A DNA stretch of 64,000 bases, from positions 51,812-115,811 of the forward strand of contig JALFLB010000051.1 of assembly GCA_022775045.1 (NCBI GenBank). Reading direction: 5' to 3'. The stretch is from Agathobacter sp. (GTDB lineage: Bacteria; Bacillota; Clostridia; Lachnospirales; Lachnospiraceae). A program made the position numbers and the translations under genes. Below the pieces are notes generated by a model that worked only from the letters and a program-made list of their open reading frames with translations, did no database searches and was not told where the DNA came from. Positions within the stretch are counted from its first letter, which is position 1; every line of letters starts with the position of its first letter. Below are positions 16,508 through 25,587 of the stretch, piece by piece.

Positions 16508-18334
16508 TCATGATCCTGCCTCCCGGATAAACCGGGAGGTCTCCACTTCCTTATTTCGCAGTTTCTTAACCGAACAGATTGTAAGTCTCTCTTTTGCGCG
16601 CGTCATCCCCACATAGAACAGACGTCTTTCCTCCTCAATGTCCTGTTTTAGCACTGCCTTTTTATATGGCATTATCCCCTCATTAACATCAATCAGATAC
16701 ACCTGAGAAAATTCCAGACCTTTCGCACTGTGCAGCGTTGCCAGTGTCACCGATTCCGCATTGGCATTCTCCTGTTTTGCCATCCTCTCCAATTGTCTTT
16801 TGTACGCATCAATATGGTCAAACCACTCTTCTAATGTCTGATAGCCTTTGGCACTACTTTGAATTTCATCCGCGACTTCGTAAAGATCCTCCTTGTTTAC
16901 ATTCCGGTAATCCGCATAATCCGCAATATAATCATCATAGCCAATTCCCCGCCGGATATAATTAATAGCCGCATAAGGGCTCATCGTATTGAGAAGTCTG
17001 GTATCATGCCACAGCTTTTCTATCCGCTCAGCAATCCACGGCTGCTCATCATACATCCGGATCCACTCATCAAATGCCACCTTTGGCTCACAGAGACTGT
17101 TCCGTCCAATATACCGATTTGGCTTATTCATAATTGTAAGAAAATCCGCACGTTTGTCACTGCCCTGTGCAACCCGGATATATGCAAAAAAATCCTTTGC
17201 TATCCAATGCTCATAAACATTGGGAATCCGGTCCTTCGCACGAAATGTCAGATTACAGGAAAGCATCTGTTCCATCAACAGACGCGGCTGTGTATTCGTC
17301 CGAAAAAGTACAGCAATCTCCGATAGAGGTATTCCCGCCTGCTGAGCCTTTTGTATATCGGCAATAATAAATGCATTTTCCTCTCGCTGCTCTTCAAACA
17401 AAGAAAATCTCACAGTCTCCTGTGTCTTTGAATCCGCTATAATTTCCTTTGGAAAACGCTCTTCATTATAGGCGATCAACTTTCCTGCAGCTTTTACAAT
17501 ACTCGGCGCACAACGGTAGTTAACGTTCAGATTTACCACTTTTGTATCCGGATATTCTTTTGTAAACCCAAGCATAATCTCCGGCTTTGATCCCCGAAAA
17601 CGATAAATAGACTGGTCATCATCCCCTACAATAAACAGGTTGTTCCGTGGTGCCGCCATCATTTTCATAATTTCCCATTGAATCGCATTGATATCCTGAA
17701 ATTCATCAATCAGAATATAGCGGTATTTTTTCTGCCACGCGGACAAGATATCAGGTCTCTGGGAAAAAAGATCATAGGTATAGGTCAGCATATCATCAAA
17801 ATCAATGAGCCGACTGTCCTTAAGCCTCCTGTCATAGGCCTGATAGATTTTCCGGAAAATTTCCTCGCCACAATGGCTGGAATAAAAGTGTTCCAATGGA
17901 ATCCGCTCATTTTTTACACGACTGATTTCACTTAAAAGCTCCCCGATGAACTCGTTCTCGTCCTGGTACTCCAGGCGATGGTAGGAGATAATTTCCCGCA
18001 TCAGCTGATACCGCTGCTCCTCTGAGACAATATTGCTGTTTTCAAAATGATAGGCCAGCTTGAGGATCATAAAAAATATCGCATGAAACGTACCAAAAGT
18101 CACCCTGCTTTTCTCCTCACCCATCGCACGTAAAAAGCGGTGCTTCATCTCCTGTGCTGCAGCCCGCGTAAAGGTAATCACCAGTATGTTGGATGGATCC
18201 ACTCCATATTCGTGTATTAAATTTATCGTTCGCTGGGTAATCACTGCGGTCTTCCCGGAACCGGGTCCCGCCAGAACAAGCATCGGACCATCCTTATGGC
18301 GGATGGCCGTCTGCTGAGATTTGTTAAAATTCAT
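16508..18334 (-). CDS. ATP-dependent helicase of the UvrD/PcrA superfamily (SF1A)
   Basis: Protein of 608 residues. SF1 motifs are visible in order: Ia/I (LVLAGPGSGKTAVITQRTIN), II (YILIDEFQDINAIQWEIM), III (NLFIVGDDDQSIYRFRG), IV (VNLNVNYRCAPSIVKAAGKL), V (VTLATLHSAKGLEFSQVYLI) and VI (RRLFYVGMTRAKERL). It is shorter than PcrA (about 730) and lacks much of the C-terminal tail, like the second, shorter UvrD paralogue of many Clostridia. Probably a DNA repair helicase translocating 3' to 5'. Confidence 0.92.
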   Translation of the reverse strand: MNFNKSQQTAIRHKDGPMLVLAGPGSGKTAVITQRTINLIHEYGVDPSNILVITFTRAAAQEMKHRFLRAMGEEKSRVTFGTFHAIFFMILKLAYHFENSNIVSEEQRYQLMREIISYHRLEYQDENEFIGELLSEISRVKNERIPLEHFYSSHCGEEIFRKIYQAYDRRLKDSRLIDFDDMLTYTYDLFSQRPDILSAWQKKYRYILIDEFQDINAIQWEIMKMMAAPRNNLFIVGDDDQSIYRFRGSKPEIMLGFTKEYPDTKVVNLNVNYRCAPSIVKAAGKLIAYNEERFPKEIIADSKTQETVRFSLFEEQREENAFIIADIQKAQQAGIPLSEIAVLFRTNTQPRLLMEQMLSCNLTFRAKDRIPNVYEHWIAKDFFAYIRVAQGSDKRADFLTIMNKPNRYIGRNSLCEPKVAFDEWIRMYDEQPWIAERIEKLWHDTRLLNTMSPYAAINYIRRGIGYDDYIADYADYRNVNKEDLYEVADEIQSSAKGYQTLEEWFDHIDAYKRQLERMAKQENANAESVTLATLHSAKGLEFSQVYLIDVNEGIMPYKKAVLKQDIEEERRLFYVGMTRAKERLTICSVKKLRNKEVETSRFIREAGS

Positions 18335-18354
18335 GTTTTGTTTCCTAATTTCCT

Positions 18355-19809
18355 TTATGCCTGAGAAAGTAGTTCAATTCCTTTACGGATACGCTTTAAG
18401 GACTCCTCTTTTCCAAGTACCTCCATCAGCTCTGTTGCTCCGCCCGGCGTCATCTGCTTACCAGATACCGCTGTACGGATTGGCCACATCACATAGCCAT
18501 TCTTGCAGCCCTTCTGCTCCACATATTGGCAAAGAGTTGCATACAAAGCATCATTACTGTAATCCTCCTGCTCCTCAAGAAGCGGCAGCACCTCCGTCAG
18601 CACCTCGAGAGATGTCTGGGCATTCGTTTTCATTTTTTTATGGGTGTACATTGCCACATCATACTCCGGAAGTTCCTCGAAGAAATCAATGTGATTGCGA
18701 ATGTCCGGAAAGATTTCAATCCGTGTCTGCACCATCCTGGCAATCTTCTTCAAGTCATAATCTTTTGTAACAACTTCCTGAATAAATGGAAGTGCCTTCT
18801 CATAAAAGGCATCGAAATCCATCTTCTTGATGTACTCACCATTCATCCACTTTAACTTTGTATAGTCAAAGACGGCCGGAGACTTACTCATATGACGATA
18901 ATCAAACTTATCTATCATCTCCTGCATGGTCATAATCTCCTGATTGTCCGCCGGACTCCATCCCAGCAATGCAACAAAATTGACGATTGCTTCCGTAAGA
19001 AAACCTTGCTCAACAAGATCTTCAAAAGAAGAATGACCACAACGCTTGGAAAGCTTCTGATGATTCTCATCTGTAATCAACGGACAGTGTACATACACCG
19101 GCACCTCCCAGCCAAACGCCTCATAGAGACGGTTATACTTTGGTGAGGAGGACAGATACTCATTTCCTCTGACCACATGTGTAATCCCCATCAAATGATC
19201 ATCCACAACATTGGCAAAATTATAGGTTGGGAAACCATCTGACTTGATCAGAATCATATCATCCAGTTCTGCATTGTCTACAGTAATATCTCCATAAATC
19301 TCATCCTGAAACGTTGTCGTTCCCTCCGTCGGGTTGTTCTGGCGGATAACATACGGAACCCCCGCTGCAAGCTTTGCCTCCACTTCTTCCTTTGACAAAT
19401 GCAGGCAGTGTTTGTCATAAACATGAATCTCCTTACCTGCCACCGTCGTCTTCAGACTCTCAAGACGCTCCTTATCACAGAAACAGTAATATGCTTCTCC
19501 CTTTTCAATCAGTTCCTTGGCATACTGTAAATATATGCCTTTCTCCTGACGCTCACTCTGCACATACGGACCACAGCCACCGTCCTTATCCGGTCCCTCG
19601 TCATGGATCAGTCCGGTCTCAGCGAGAGTGCGGTAAATGATATCCACAGCCCCCTCCACCAGACGCTCCTGATCCGTATCTTCTATTCTTAAAATAAAAT
19701 CTCCGCCCTCATGCTTGGTAATGAGATACGCATACAATGCTGTCCGAAGATTTCCCACATGCATTCTTCCTGTCGGGCTTGGTGCAAATCTTGTTCTAAC
19801 TTTACTCAT
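18355..19809 (-). CDS. gltX: Glutamyl-tRNA synthetase
   Basis: Protein of 484 residues. The class I signatures are present: a HIGH-like motif in [20 protein letters not shown] and a KMSKS-like motif in [20 protein letters not shown]. It charges tRNA-Glu. The start is at 19809 ([10 protein letters not shown]) after AAGGAG; a longer frame upstream has no ribosome binding site. Confidence 0.97.
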   Translation of the reverse strand: MSKVRTRFAPSPTGRMHVGNLRTALYAYLITKHEGGDFILRIEDTDQERLVEGAVDIIYRTLAETGLIHDEGPDKDGGCGPYVQSERQEKGIYLQYAKELIEKGEAYYCFCDKERLESLKTTVAGKEIHVYDKHCLHLSKEEVEAKLAAGVPYVIRQNNPTEGTTTFQDEIYGDITVDNAELDDMILIKSDGFPTYNFANVVDDHLMGITHVVRGNEYLSSSPKYNRLYEAFGWEVPVYVHCPLITDENHQKLSKRCGHSSFEDLVEQGFLTEAIVNFVALLGWSPADNQEIMTMQEMIDKFDYRHMSKSPAVFDYTKLKWMNGEYIKKMDFDAFYEKALPFIQEVVTKDYDLKKIARMVQTRIEIFPDIRNHIDFFEELPEYDVAMYTHKKMKTNAQTSLEVLTEVLPLLEEQEDYSNDALYATLCQYVEQKGCKNGYVMWPIRTAVSGKQMTPGGATELMEVLGKEESLKRIRKGIELLSQA

Positions 19810-19841
19810 CTCGATATTCTCCTTATCTGTCGTAACGCTAA

Positions 19842-20474
19842 TTATATAACATATGCCGACAATTCGCAAGTGGAACGACATATACATCCCACTGCCATCT
19901 GATGCTGCGCAGCATGCCTTTTCTCAGTTAGTTCCCGCGGATATCGGATAATGCCATTGTTATCATATGGATCGTTAAAATAGTACCCCTCTTCATCATA
20001 TCCAACCAACAGCATACAGTGTTCGTTGGAGATCCATGTAAACGTTTCTCCGGTTTCCCAAAGTGTCCACCTCGGTCCGATGATTTCTTTTTGCATATTG
20101 ATACATGCCCAGAACACCACTGGCATATCCTTTTCGATATATTTTGCCAAAAGCACGTCCATCGGCGTACCTGTCTCATTCACAAACTGATAGTGATCCC
20201 CAGCAGCCTGTTCCAACGCCTTTTTCAACACCGGCGCATAGCAGCCAAAGGAATTCTCATCATAAGGACTCCCGCAGAAGCTTACATCCGGATTAGGGCC
20301 ATATAATATCCCGTTCCTCTCCCCCATTGGGATACATGGCAAATAGCGTTCAATAAAAGTATCCACATCCATATCAATCCCAAGATAACGAAGGAGCATA
20401 ACTGCAGACACACTTTCACAACCGGTCGGATACTTCACACTCTGGTTAATATAAGGAACGCTCAGAATTTTCAC
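19842..20474 (-). CDS. C39-like papain-fold peptidase
   Basis: Protein of 210 residues. A candidate catalytic Cys lies near residue 19 in [17 protein letters not shown], the His is in [20 protein letters not shown], and Asp follows in NDPYD. This matches the peptidase_C39_2/YvpB-like family. No signal peptide is visible, so it is either cytoplasmic or exported by an unusual route. The stop-start overlap with the upstream antiporter gene suggests coupling. Confidence 0.8.
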   Translation of the reverse strand: MKILSVPYINQSVKYPTGCESVSAVMLLRYLGIDMDVDTFIERYLPCIPMGERNGILYGPNPDVSFCGSPYDENSFGCYAPVLKKALEQAAGDHYQFVNETGTPMDVLLAKYIEKDMPVVFWACINMQKEIIGPRWTLWETGETFTWISNEHCMLLVGYDEEGYYFNDPYDNNGIIRYPRELTEKRHAAQHQMAVGCICRSTCELSAYVI

Positions 20475-22000
20475 GCTTCTATACTCCTCCTGCTTTTTTG
20501 TGCTACCCGCTTTTTAATCAGCGTCAGAGAAACGAGCAACAGTACAAGACTTAACCCCAATGCCACCCACCAGATCTGAACCACCCCGGCAATGATATAT
20601 CCAACAACACAAATACCCGCTACCACAGCAACATATTGCATCTGTGTTGTCACATGATTGATATGATTGCTCTGCGCCCCCGCTGATGACATAACCGTCG
20701 TATCTGAAATCGGGGAAACATGATCGCCGCATACAGCTCCAGCAAGAACAGCCGATACTGAGATAATCATCATCTCCAGATGCTCTGCTCCAGGGAACAT
20801 AGCGATTGCAATCGGCACCAGAATTGCAAAGGTTCCCCAGCTTGTCCCGGTAGAAAAAGCCAGAAATGCAGCTACTACAAATAAAATTGCCGGAAGAAAT
20901 ACACTTGCAGTTGCATCTGTTCCCACAATCTGTTCCACAAATGTTCCAATCTGCAGTGCATCTCCCATACCTTTTAATGTCCACGCAAAAATCAAAATAG
21001 CGATAGCAGGAATCATCAGCTTAAAGCCATCCACAAAACTGTCCATAAATCCCTTAAAGGTCACAACCTTGCGTGGAAGATAAAGAATCAGCATCACAAA
21101 TACCGTGACCATCGTTGCAAAAATCAAACTCGTCTCTGCATCACATCCGGCAAACGCAGCCACAACATTCTTTGCACCTCCCAAAAATCCGGTATAGATC
21201 ATTGCAGCAATCGCAGAAAAAATCAATACTGCCACCGGAAGAACCAGATCAATCACCTTTCCATTCGGTGATATCTCTTCTTCTTTCACCTGTTCAAACT
21301 CTTCCTCCCCTGTCGTAAACAAATCTCCTTTGGCCGCATTGTCTTCATGCTTTTTCATCAGTCCGAAATCCACATTTCCAATGATTACAAACAATACCAT
21401 TGCAATGGTCAGAATCGCATAGAGATTGTATGGAATAGTCCTCAAAAAAAGCTGGAAACCCGTAATCCCGGCATCATCCGGCACATAGGAATTCACGGCT
21501 GCCGCCCAGCTTGAAATCGGTGCAATAATGCAGACCGGTGCTGCTGTTGCATCGATAATATAAGCAAGCTTCGCACGAGATACCTTATAACGGTCCGTGA
21601 CAGGTCTCATTACAGAACCAACAGTCAGACAGTTAAAATAATCATCCACAAAAATCAACATTCCGAGTCCGGTCGTTGCCAGCATCGCGCTTTTCTTTGT
21701 CTTAATTTTCCTTCCTGCCCACTTTCCGTATGCGGCAGACCCTCCGGACTTCGACATCAGCACAATGATCATACCAAGCAGAACGTCAAAAATCAGAATG
21801 TTTAAATTCATGCTGTCCTTCATAATGGTAAACAGTGCTGTAAACGCATTCCACGGCCGGAACCCCGTATACAGAAGTGCTCCCGCTGCAACTCCGATAA
21901 ACAGGGAACTGTAAACCTCCTTCGTCACAAGCGCCAGAATAATTGCAAGAAGCGGCGGAACTAAAGACCACCAGGTCCCGATAAACATTGATGCATCCAT
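20471..22000 (-). CDS. NhaC-family Na+/H+ antiporter
   Basis: Membrane protein of 509 residues with about ten to twelve hydrophobic segments (for example PLLAIILALVTKEVYSSLFI, AYIIDATAAPVCIIAPISSW, FLAFSTGTSWGTFAILVPIA). The motifs fit the NhaC branch of the ion transporter superfamily, whose members exchange Na+ for H+ or organic substrates. The start at 22000 (MDASMF) follows AGAGGGG. The exact substrate cannot be told from sequence, and some relatives are amino-acid transporters. Confidence 0.85.
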   Translation of the reverse strand: MDASMFIGTWWSLVPPLLAIILALVTKEVYSSLFIGVAAGALLYTGFRPWNAFTALFTIMKDSMNLNILIFDVLLGMIIVLMSKSGGSAAYGKWAGRKIKTKKSAMLATTGLGMLIFVDDYFNCLTVGSVMRPVTDRYKVSRAKLAYIIDATAAPVCIIAPISSWAAAVNSYVPDDAGITGFQLFLRTIPYNLYAILTIAMVLFVIIGNVDFGLMKKHEDNAAKGDLFTTGEEEFEQVKEEEISPNGKVIDLVLPVAVLIFSAIAAMIYTGFLGGAKNVVAAFAGCDAETSLIFATMVTVFVMLILYLPRKVVTFKGFMDSFVDGFKLMIPAIAILIFAWTLKGMGDALQIGTFVEQIVGTDATASVFLPAILFVVAAFLAFSTGTSWGTFAILVPIAIAMFPGAEHLEMMIISVSAVLAGAVCGDHVSPISDTTVMSSAGAQSNHINHVTTQMQYVAVVAGICVVGYIIAGVVQIWWVALGLSLVLLLVSLTLIKKRVAQKSRRSIEA

Positions 22001-22089
22001 TGTATTTTCTTCCCCTCTGTAGAATAGAAATAATTTTCTGTTATCGTACCACATATAAATTTGACTGACAAGAATAAGAATCGCATCCT

Positions 22090-22599
22090 TTATGATAATT
22101 TCTTGTATAAGATACATCTTATCTGATCCCCATAAATATGATCAACCTCTTTTATAACCTTATAACCGCAGGACAACATATTCTTCATGGAAGCATAGTT
22201 TTGAGGATGCACGGTACATAGCAGATGCACACGATTGGGATATTGGTCACATAAAATTTGTTCGCAGTACTTGCAAAGTTTTACCTGAAGCTTACGCCCC
22301 CGATAATTGTCTGCAATGGCACAATTATCCATATGCGCTGTGGCTGCAAGAGGAATGTCCATATCCAGGTAATTTGAATAACAATCCACCTCTGTCGGGA
22401 AATAGACGGTAAATCCCCCCATTAACATTTCATTGTCATAGGCACCCACACTGAAGTGATTGTCAGGATTTAATACATTGATAAAATCTTCTTCAAAAGG
22501 ACAATACATGTTCTGATTTATCATTTCTTTATGCAGTTTCTGTGTCAATGCCATAAAATCGGCTTCCTGTTCTTCATTTAGCTTTATAATCTGATTCAT
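22090..22599 (-). CDS. GNAT-family N-acetyltransferase
   Basis: About 169 residues with the acetyl-CoA-binding pattern (MDNCAIADNYRGRKLQVKLC) followed by a Pro/Asn-rich beta segment (VHPQNYASMKNMLSCGYKVI). The substrate is unknown. The start is set at 22599 (MNQIIKLNEE), where conserved-looking sequence begins. Confidence 0.8.
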   Translation of the reverse strand: MNQIIKLNEEQEADFMALTQKLHKEMINQNMYCPFEEDFINVLNPDNHFSVGAYDNEMLMGGFTVYFPTEVDCYSNYLDMDIPLAATAHMDNCAIADNYRGRKLQVKLCKYCEQILCDQYPNRVHLLCTVHPQNYASMKNMLSCGYKVIKEVDHIYGDQIRCILYKKLS

Positions 22600-22760
22600 T
22601 CGATTTCTTTTTCGTCCTCCCCATAAAACACTCACACAACCATTATATCAATATTTATCAAAAATACATATTTGGATTTCAAATAATATACGAATTTCAA
22701 AAATAAACCATAAATGCCAAAAACTGAAATCAAACATACCAATTAATCATCACATTTCAT

Positions 22761-22788
22761 GCATAAATTCATATCATATAGCATACGC
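22761..22788 (+). promoter_or_regulatory. Probable sigma-E promoter of cotJ
   Basis: GCATAAA (22761-22767), a 13-base gap, then GCATACGC (22781-22788), close to the mother-cell sigma-E consensus (-35 ATA-rich, -10 CATACAAT). It lies 23 bases before cotJA. In Bacillus subtilis cotJ is sigma-E dependent. The assignment here is by pattern and context. Confidence 0.55.
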
Positions 22789-22810
22789 AACCATGAAAGG
22801 AAAATAAAAT

Positions 22811-23008
22811 ATGATGGATCGTAACGCAAATCCGATGTCTAAAGATGATTGCAGCTGGCAGGTTCCAGGCATGGCTTATGTGCCTTGGCAGATGTTCACC
22901 AAAACATATGACCCCAAGCAGGCCCTCATGGCAGGAACCATTTTCCCGGAATTAGACAAACCGTTTACCGGAAAGTGTATAATGCAAAACGGAGGTAGAT
23001 ATCGATGA
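22811..23008 (+). CDS. cotJA: Spore coat protein CotJA
   Basis: Protein of 65 residues with the CotJA core (AYVPWQMFTKTYDPKQALMA, then GTIFPELDKPF). CotJA belongs to the inner coat complex with CotJB and the manganese catalase CotJC. First gene of the rightward operon, overlapping cotJB by four bases. Confidence 0.93.
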   Translation: MMDRNANPMSKDDCSWQVPGMAYVPWQMFTKTYDPKQALMAGTIFPELDKPFTGKCIMQNGGRYR

Positions 23009-23280
23009 ACAGACCAAATCGTCAGCCACAGATGAACAAAAAGGAATTGTACGAATGGGTTATGATGCTAGGATTCTGTGCCTTCGACATGGCGCTCTAC
23101 CTCGATACACACCCGGACGATACCGAGGCTCTGAACTATTTCAACCAATGCAATGAACTTTACCATTCTGCCAAAGAATCCTATGAGGAACAGTTTGGGC
23201 CGCTTACAAAGCTCCCAGACCAGCCTTTAAATTCCTGGGACTGGAACACTGCACCAATGCCGTGGGAAGGGGGAAGATAA
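23005..23280 (+). CDS. cotJB: Spore coat protein CotJB
   Basis: Protein of 91 residues with the family pattern (MMLGFCAFDMALYLDTHPDD, ALNYFNQCNELYHSAKESYE) and the Trp/Pro C-terminus (SWDWNTAPMPWEG). It overlaps cotJA and is followed after three bases by the truncated cotJC. Confidence 0.95.
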   Translation: MNRPNRQPQMNKKELYEWVMMLGFCAFDMALYLDTHPDDTEALNYFNQCNELYHSAKESYEEQFGPLTKLPDQPLNSWDWNTAPMPWEGGR

Positions 23281-23283
23281 TTT

Positions 23284-23397
23284 ATGTGGAATTATGAGAA
23301 AAGATTACAGTATCCAATTTCTATCTCAACACCGAATGCGAAATTAGCATCCTATATCATAAGCCAGTATGGTGGTCCATATTGTAATAACCTATAA
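23284..23397 (+). pseudogene. cotJC: CotJC manganese catalase, 5' fragment cut by the prophage
   Basis: Starts with good spacing after GAAGGGGGAAG and reads MWNYEKRLQYPIS, continuing to AKLASYIISQYGGP, the conserved N-terminus of CotJC. After Gly-Gly-Pro the frame changes to YCNNL and stops, where full-length proteins (about 190 residues) go on. The rest of the gene is not in the window, so the missing part should lie beyond the right end of the prophage. Seen: truncation. Inferred: caused by phage integration. Confidence 0.88.
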
Positions 23398-23488
23398 TAA
23401 TCTAAAAATATAGTCCTGTTAGTTCTGTTCTTTCTTAATATCATATAATATCATAATTATTTGTTGTTAACCATTAAGTTCTTTAGGC

Positions 23489-23520
23489 ATAAAAATGCAA
23501 AAGCCGCCATTTCTGGCGGC
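23489..23520 (-). terminator. Terminator at the left prophage end
   Basis: Stem GCCGCC / GGCGGC (23503-23508 and 23515-23520) followed on the minus strand by TTTTGCATTTTT. It ends the leftward transcript of the first regulator gene before it reaches cotJ. Confidence 0.8.
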
Positions 23521-23537
23521 TATCTTTATTTTGCGAT

Positions 23538-24035
23538 TTACTGTTCATCTGAATCAAACCCGCCTTCTGGCGTGTTGTACTGCTTGTATGCTGTCCAGTC
23601 GATTGCTTCTCCGTCCTCGATTGCATCCTCGTACAAATCGGACTCTGTAACCTCCGCAACAAACACATGATTCTTTTTCTGCTCTGCATCTGTCAAGTGA
23701 TTCCAGCTGTATTTTGCGCTGTTGTTTGCTTCTTCCAGTGATTCATATACTTCCGCGTGTACGTCTTCTAAAGTTCCATCCTGTTCTCTGATTACTAAAT
23801 ATCTTCTCATATTATCCACCTTTCCTGCCATGTCGTCTCTCTTATATTTATAATTACTATCTTTTATTTCCTTCTCGACACATCCTATAATAAATTGTGT
23901 CATGCTGACCCCGCGCTTCTCTGCCTCTAACTTATATTTTTCTTTCAAGCCTTTTTTTACGCGAAGCCTAATGTCGTCTGTCTTTTCCGACATATATTTT
24001 ATGCTTGCCTTCTTCTGTGACTCTGTGTAAGCCAT
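23538..24035 (-). CDS. Putative ribbon-helix-helix regulator, module 1
   Basis: Protein of 165 residues. The N-terminal 60 residues (AYTESQKKASIKYMSEK, then DDIRLRVKKGLKEKYKLEAE and GVSMTQFIIGCVEKEI) have the strand-helix-helix pattern of small Arc/CopG-like regulators. The acidic C-terminal 90 residues are unrecognised. It is a paralogue of the gene at 24570-24995. Each faces a rightward gene across three operator-like repeats, so it is likely an autorepressor. Confidence 0.6.
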   Translation of the reverse strand: MAYTESQKKASIKYMSEKTDDIRLRVKKGLKEKYKLEAEKRGVSMTQFIIGCVEKEIKDSNYKYKRDDMAGKVDNMRRYLVIREQDGTLEDVHAEVYESLEEANNSAKYSWNHLTDAEQKKNHVFVAEVTESDLYEDAIEDGEAIDWTAYKQYNTPEGGFDSDEQ

Positions 24036-24070
24036 ATCATCACCTCCTGTATTATAATATCACAAATAAA

Positions 24071-24159
24071 ATATGTACGCTATATACAAAACGCACAAAA
24101 TATGTCCGCTATATTTGTTAAAATTCGATATTGAATATATGTCCACTATATAATATAAT
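24071..24159. promoter_or_regulatory. Operator array and promoter, module 1
   Basis: Three direct copies of ATATGTMCRCTATAT at 24071-24085, 24100-24114 and 24137-24151. The third exactly fills the spacer between TTGAAT (24131-24136) and TATAAT (24154-24159), 17 bases, so a bound protein would block RNA polymerase. The promoter reads into the 62-residue gene at 24207. The other copies lie towards the divergent regulator gene. Confidence 0.7.
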
Positions 24160-24206
24160 AGCATCATAAGGAACAGGAAATAATCACATAGAAAGAGGTA
24201 AACGAT

Positions 24207-24395
24207 ATGAAGGCACAAAACATGACTATTGACATTAACAGATTGGATGTTGAAAAGTTAGAGCAGTTACAGGCAATGTTTTACGAAATGGGTTGCATGG
24301 ATGAGGTTGCACAGATAAATAATCGTATTGCTTATGTTAACGGATGGATGACCGATTCAAAGAATAAAGAATACTTTGAAAAGTATTGCACTTAA
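24207..24395 (+). CDS. Small phage protein, unknown
   Basis: 62 residues, helical (LDVEKLEQLQAMFYEMGCMD), preceded by AGAAAGAGG. Not recognised. It is driven by the module 1 promoter and is one of few rightward genes in the prophage, so it may belong to the lysogenic programme. Confidence 0.6.
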   Translation: MKAQNMTIDINRLDVEKLEQLQAMFYEMGCMDEVAQINNRIAYVNGWMTDSKNKEYFEKYCT

Positions 24396-24402
24396 CATAT
24401 AT

Positions 24403-24433
24403 GCCGATCCTGGGCGATTCCCAGGAATCCGGC
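24403..24433. other. Hairpin between modules 1 and 2
   Basis: GCCG-AT-CCTGGG-loop-CCCAGG-AAT-CCGGC forms a stem without a T run. It lies just after the 62-residue gene and may be a processing signal or weak terminator. The rest of the 174-base gap has no gene I can support. Confidence 0.35.
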
Positions 24434-24569
24434 ACGCTGGAAGCTGAAATGCATGTCCGATTCCTGCAAGTGCCATTTCCGGACGGAATGCCCTGTCTGT
24501 GTTGTCTGACAAGTTTTGCTGGTTTTTAAAGCGAAAAACTTAAAGACATATGATCGTTTACAAGTTACT

Positions 24570-24995
24570 TTATTTTGTCTTTCCTTCACTGTATGCATCG
24601 TACAGGGCATCAACAACGCTTGCAATTATTTCTGGCGATAATTCTTTTACGGCGTCCGGCACCCTCTTGTAATTCGCGTCAAATGTGGCTTGCATACTCC
24701 CAATCTTTGATGCCTTTCTTATCAGCTCATACTTATACATTCCTTCCAGCTCTTTGGGTGTTAACTCTCCCTCTTCAAGTGCTTCTCTTCCATCCAGAGT
24801 AAGGATTTGTGCCATCTTATCTATCTCTGTTTCTGCACAGTCCGCAAGAAATCTACTAAGACTCTTCCCTTCCTTTTCTGCGGCTCTCTTATACTCCTCT
24901 GCCTTGTCCTTATCTACTGTCACCTTTATGGTGTGCTTTGTCTCCATATATTTTGATATGGCTTTTTTCTGTGACTCTGTGTATTTATTTCCCAT
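24570..24995 (-). CDS. Putative ribbon-helix-helix regulator, module 2
   Basis: Protein of 141 residues whose first 50 (KYTESQKKAISKYMETKHTI, then KEGKSLSRFLADCAETEI) align with those of the gene at 23538-24035. The C-terminal parts do not. Probable DNA-binding autorepressor with its own operator set. Confidence 0.6.
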   Translation of the reverse strand: MGNKYTESQKKAISKYMETKHTIKVTVDKDKAEEYKRAAEKEGKSLSRFLADCAETEIDKMAQILTLDGREALEEGELTPKELEGMYKYELIRKASKIGSMQATFDANYKRVPDAVKELSPEIIASVVDALYDAYSEGKTK

Positions 24996-25062
24996 ACTAT
25001 TCTCTCCTTATAAAATTTATAGGCTATGTTATTTTTGATGATTATATTATAACACATTTTAA

Positions 25063-25150
25063 TATATAGGACTATATAATTTTGCACAAATATATAGTAC
25101 TATATATGGTAAATCTGCCAATTGATATATTGGACTATATATAATATAAT
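25063..25150. promoter_or_regulatory. Operator array and promoter, module 2
   Basis: Three copies of TATATWGKACTATATA-like sequence at 25063-25078, 25091-25106 and 25126-25141. The last lies in the spacer of TTGATA (25122-25127), 17 bases, TATAAT (25145-25150). The layout matches module 1 but the repeat sequence differs, suggesting diverged specificity. Confidence 0.68.
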
Positions 25151-25190
25151 ATAATCATCAAAGGAAATCCAATCACAGGAGGAAAAAGCA

Positions 25191-25547
25191 ATGACATTTG
25201 ATCAGATATCTTACATGGAAGGAATTAATGAAGTAGATGAGGATAGAGTGAATGAACTTGCTGAATCAATTAAGGAAAACGGCTGGGTTGGATGCCCTAT
25301 CTTGATATATAATGATATGCTATTAACTGGTTCTCACCGTTTGGCAGCTCTTAAGAAGCTTGCTGAAGACGGATATGACGTATTTGGCTTTGATGTTGCA
25401 GAAGATGTCACTGACATCGTTGAAGCTCACATTACAGAGCGTGAAGAGGAAGAAGGATGGGCCCCTGATATCGACTATGGCAACATTGGATGGCTTTTAG
25501 AAGGCTCTTGGGTTGAAGAGTATAAAGATGAAATTACAGAGTGGTAA
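25191..25547 (+). CDS. Small ParB/sulfiredoxin-like domain protein
   Basis: 118 residues. The core (DRVNELAESIKENGWVGCPI, then LLTGSHRLAALKKLAEDGYD) has the ParB N-terminal fold signature, where the GSHR element corresponds to the nucleotide-binding G-x-HR motif. No helix-turn-helix follows, so it is not a full partition protein. Such stand-alone domains occur in phages, some with nuclease or CTPase activity. Controlled by the module 2 promoter. Confidence 0.65.
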   Translation: MTFDQISYMEGINEVDEDRVNELAESIKENGWVGCPILIYNDMLLTGSHRLAALKKLAEDGYDVFGFDVAEDVTDIVEAHITEREEEEGWAPDIDYGNIGWLLEGSWVEEYKDEITEW

Positions 25548-25552
25548 TGGAT

Positions 25553-25583
25553 AAGGCCCGGATTCATATAGCATCCGGGCCTT
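25553..25583. terminator. Bidirectional terminator between regulator module 2 and endolysin
   Basis: Perfect 11-bp stem AAGGCCCGGAT / ATCCGGGCCTT with a 9-base loop, between convergent genes. The flanking T runs are weak. Confidence 0.65.
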
Positions 25584-25587
25584 GCTG

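Noticed and set aside
24071..25150. CRISPR array
   Set aside because: Repeats are only 15-16 bases with uneven spacers and sit on promoters; no cas genes. The iterons and fibre sites also do not fit.
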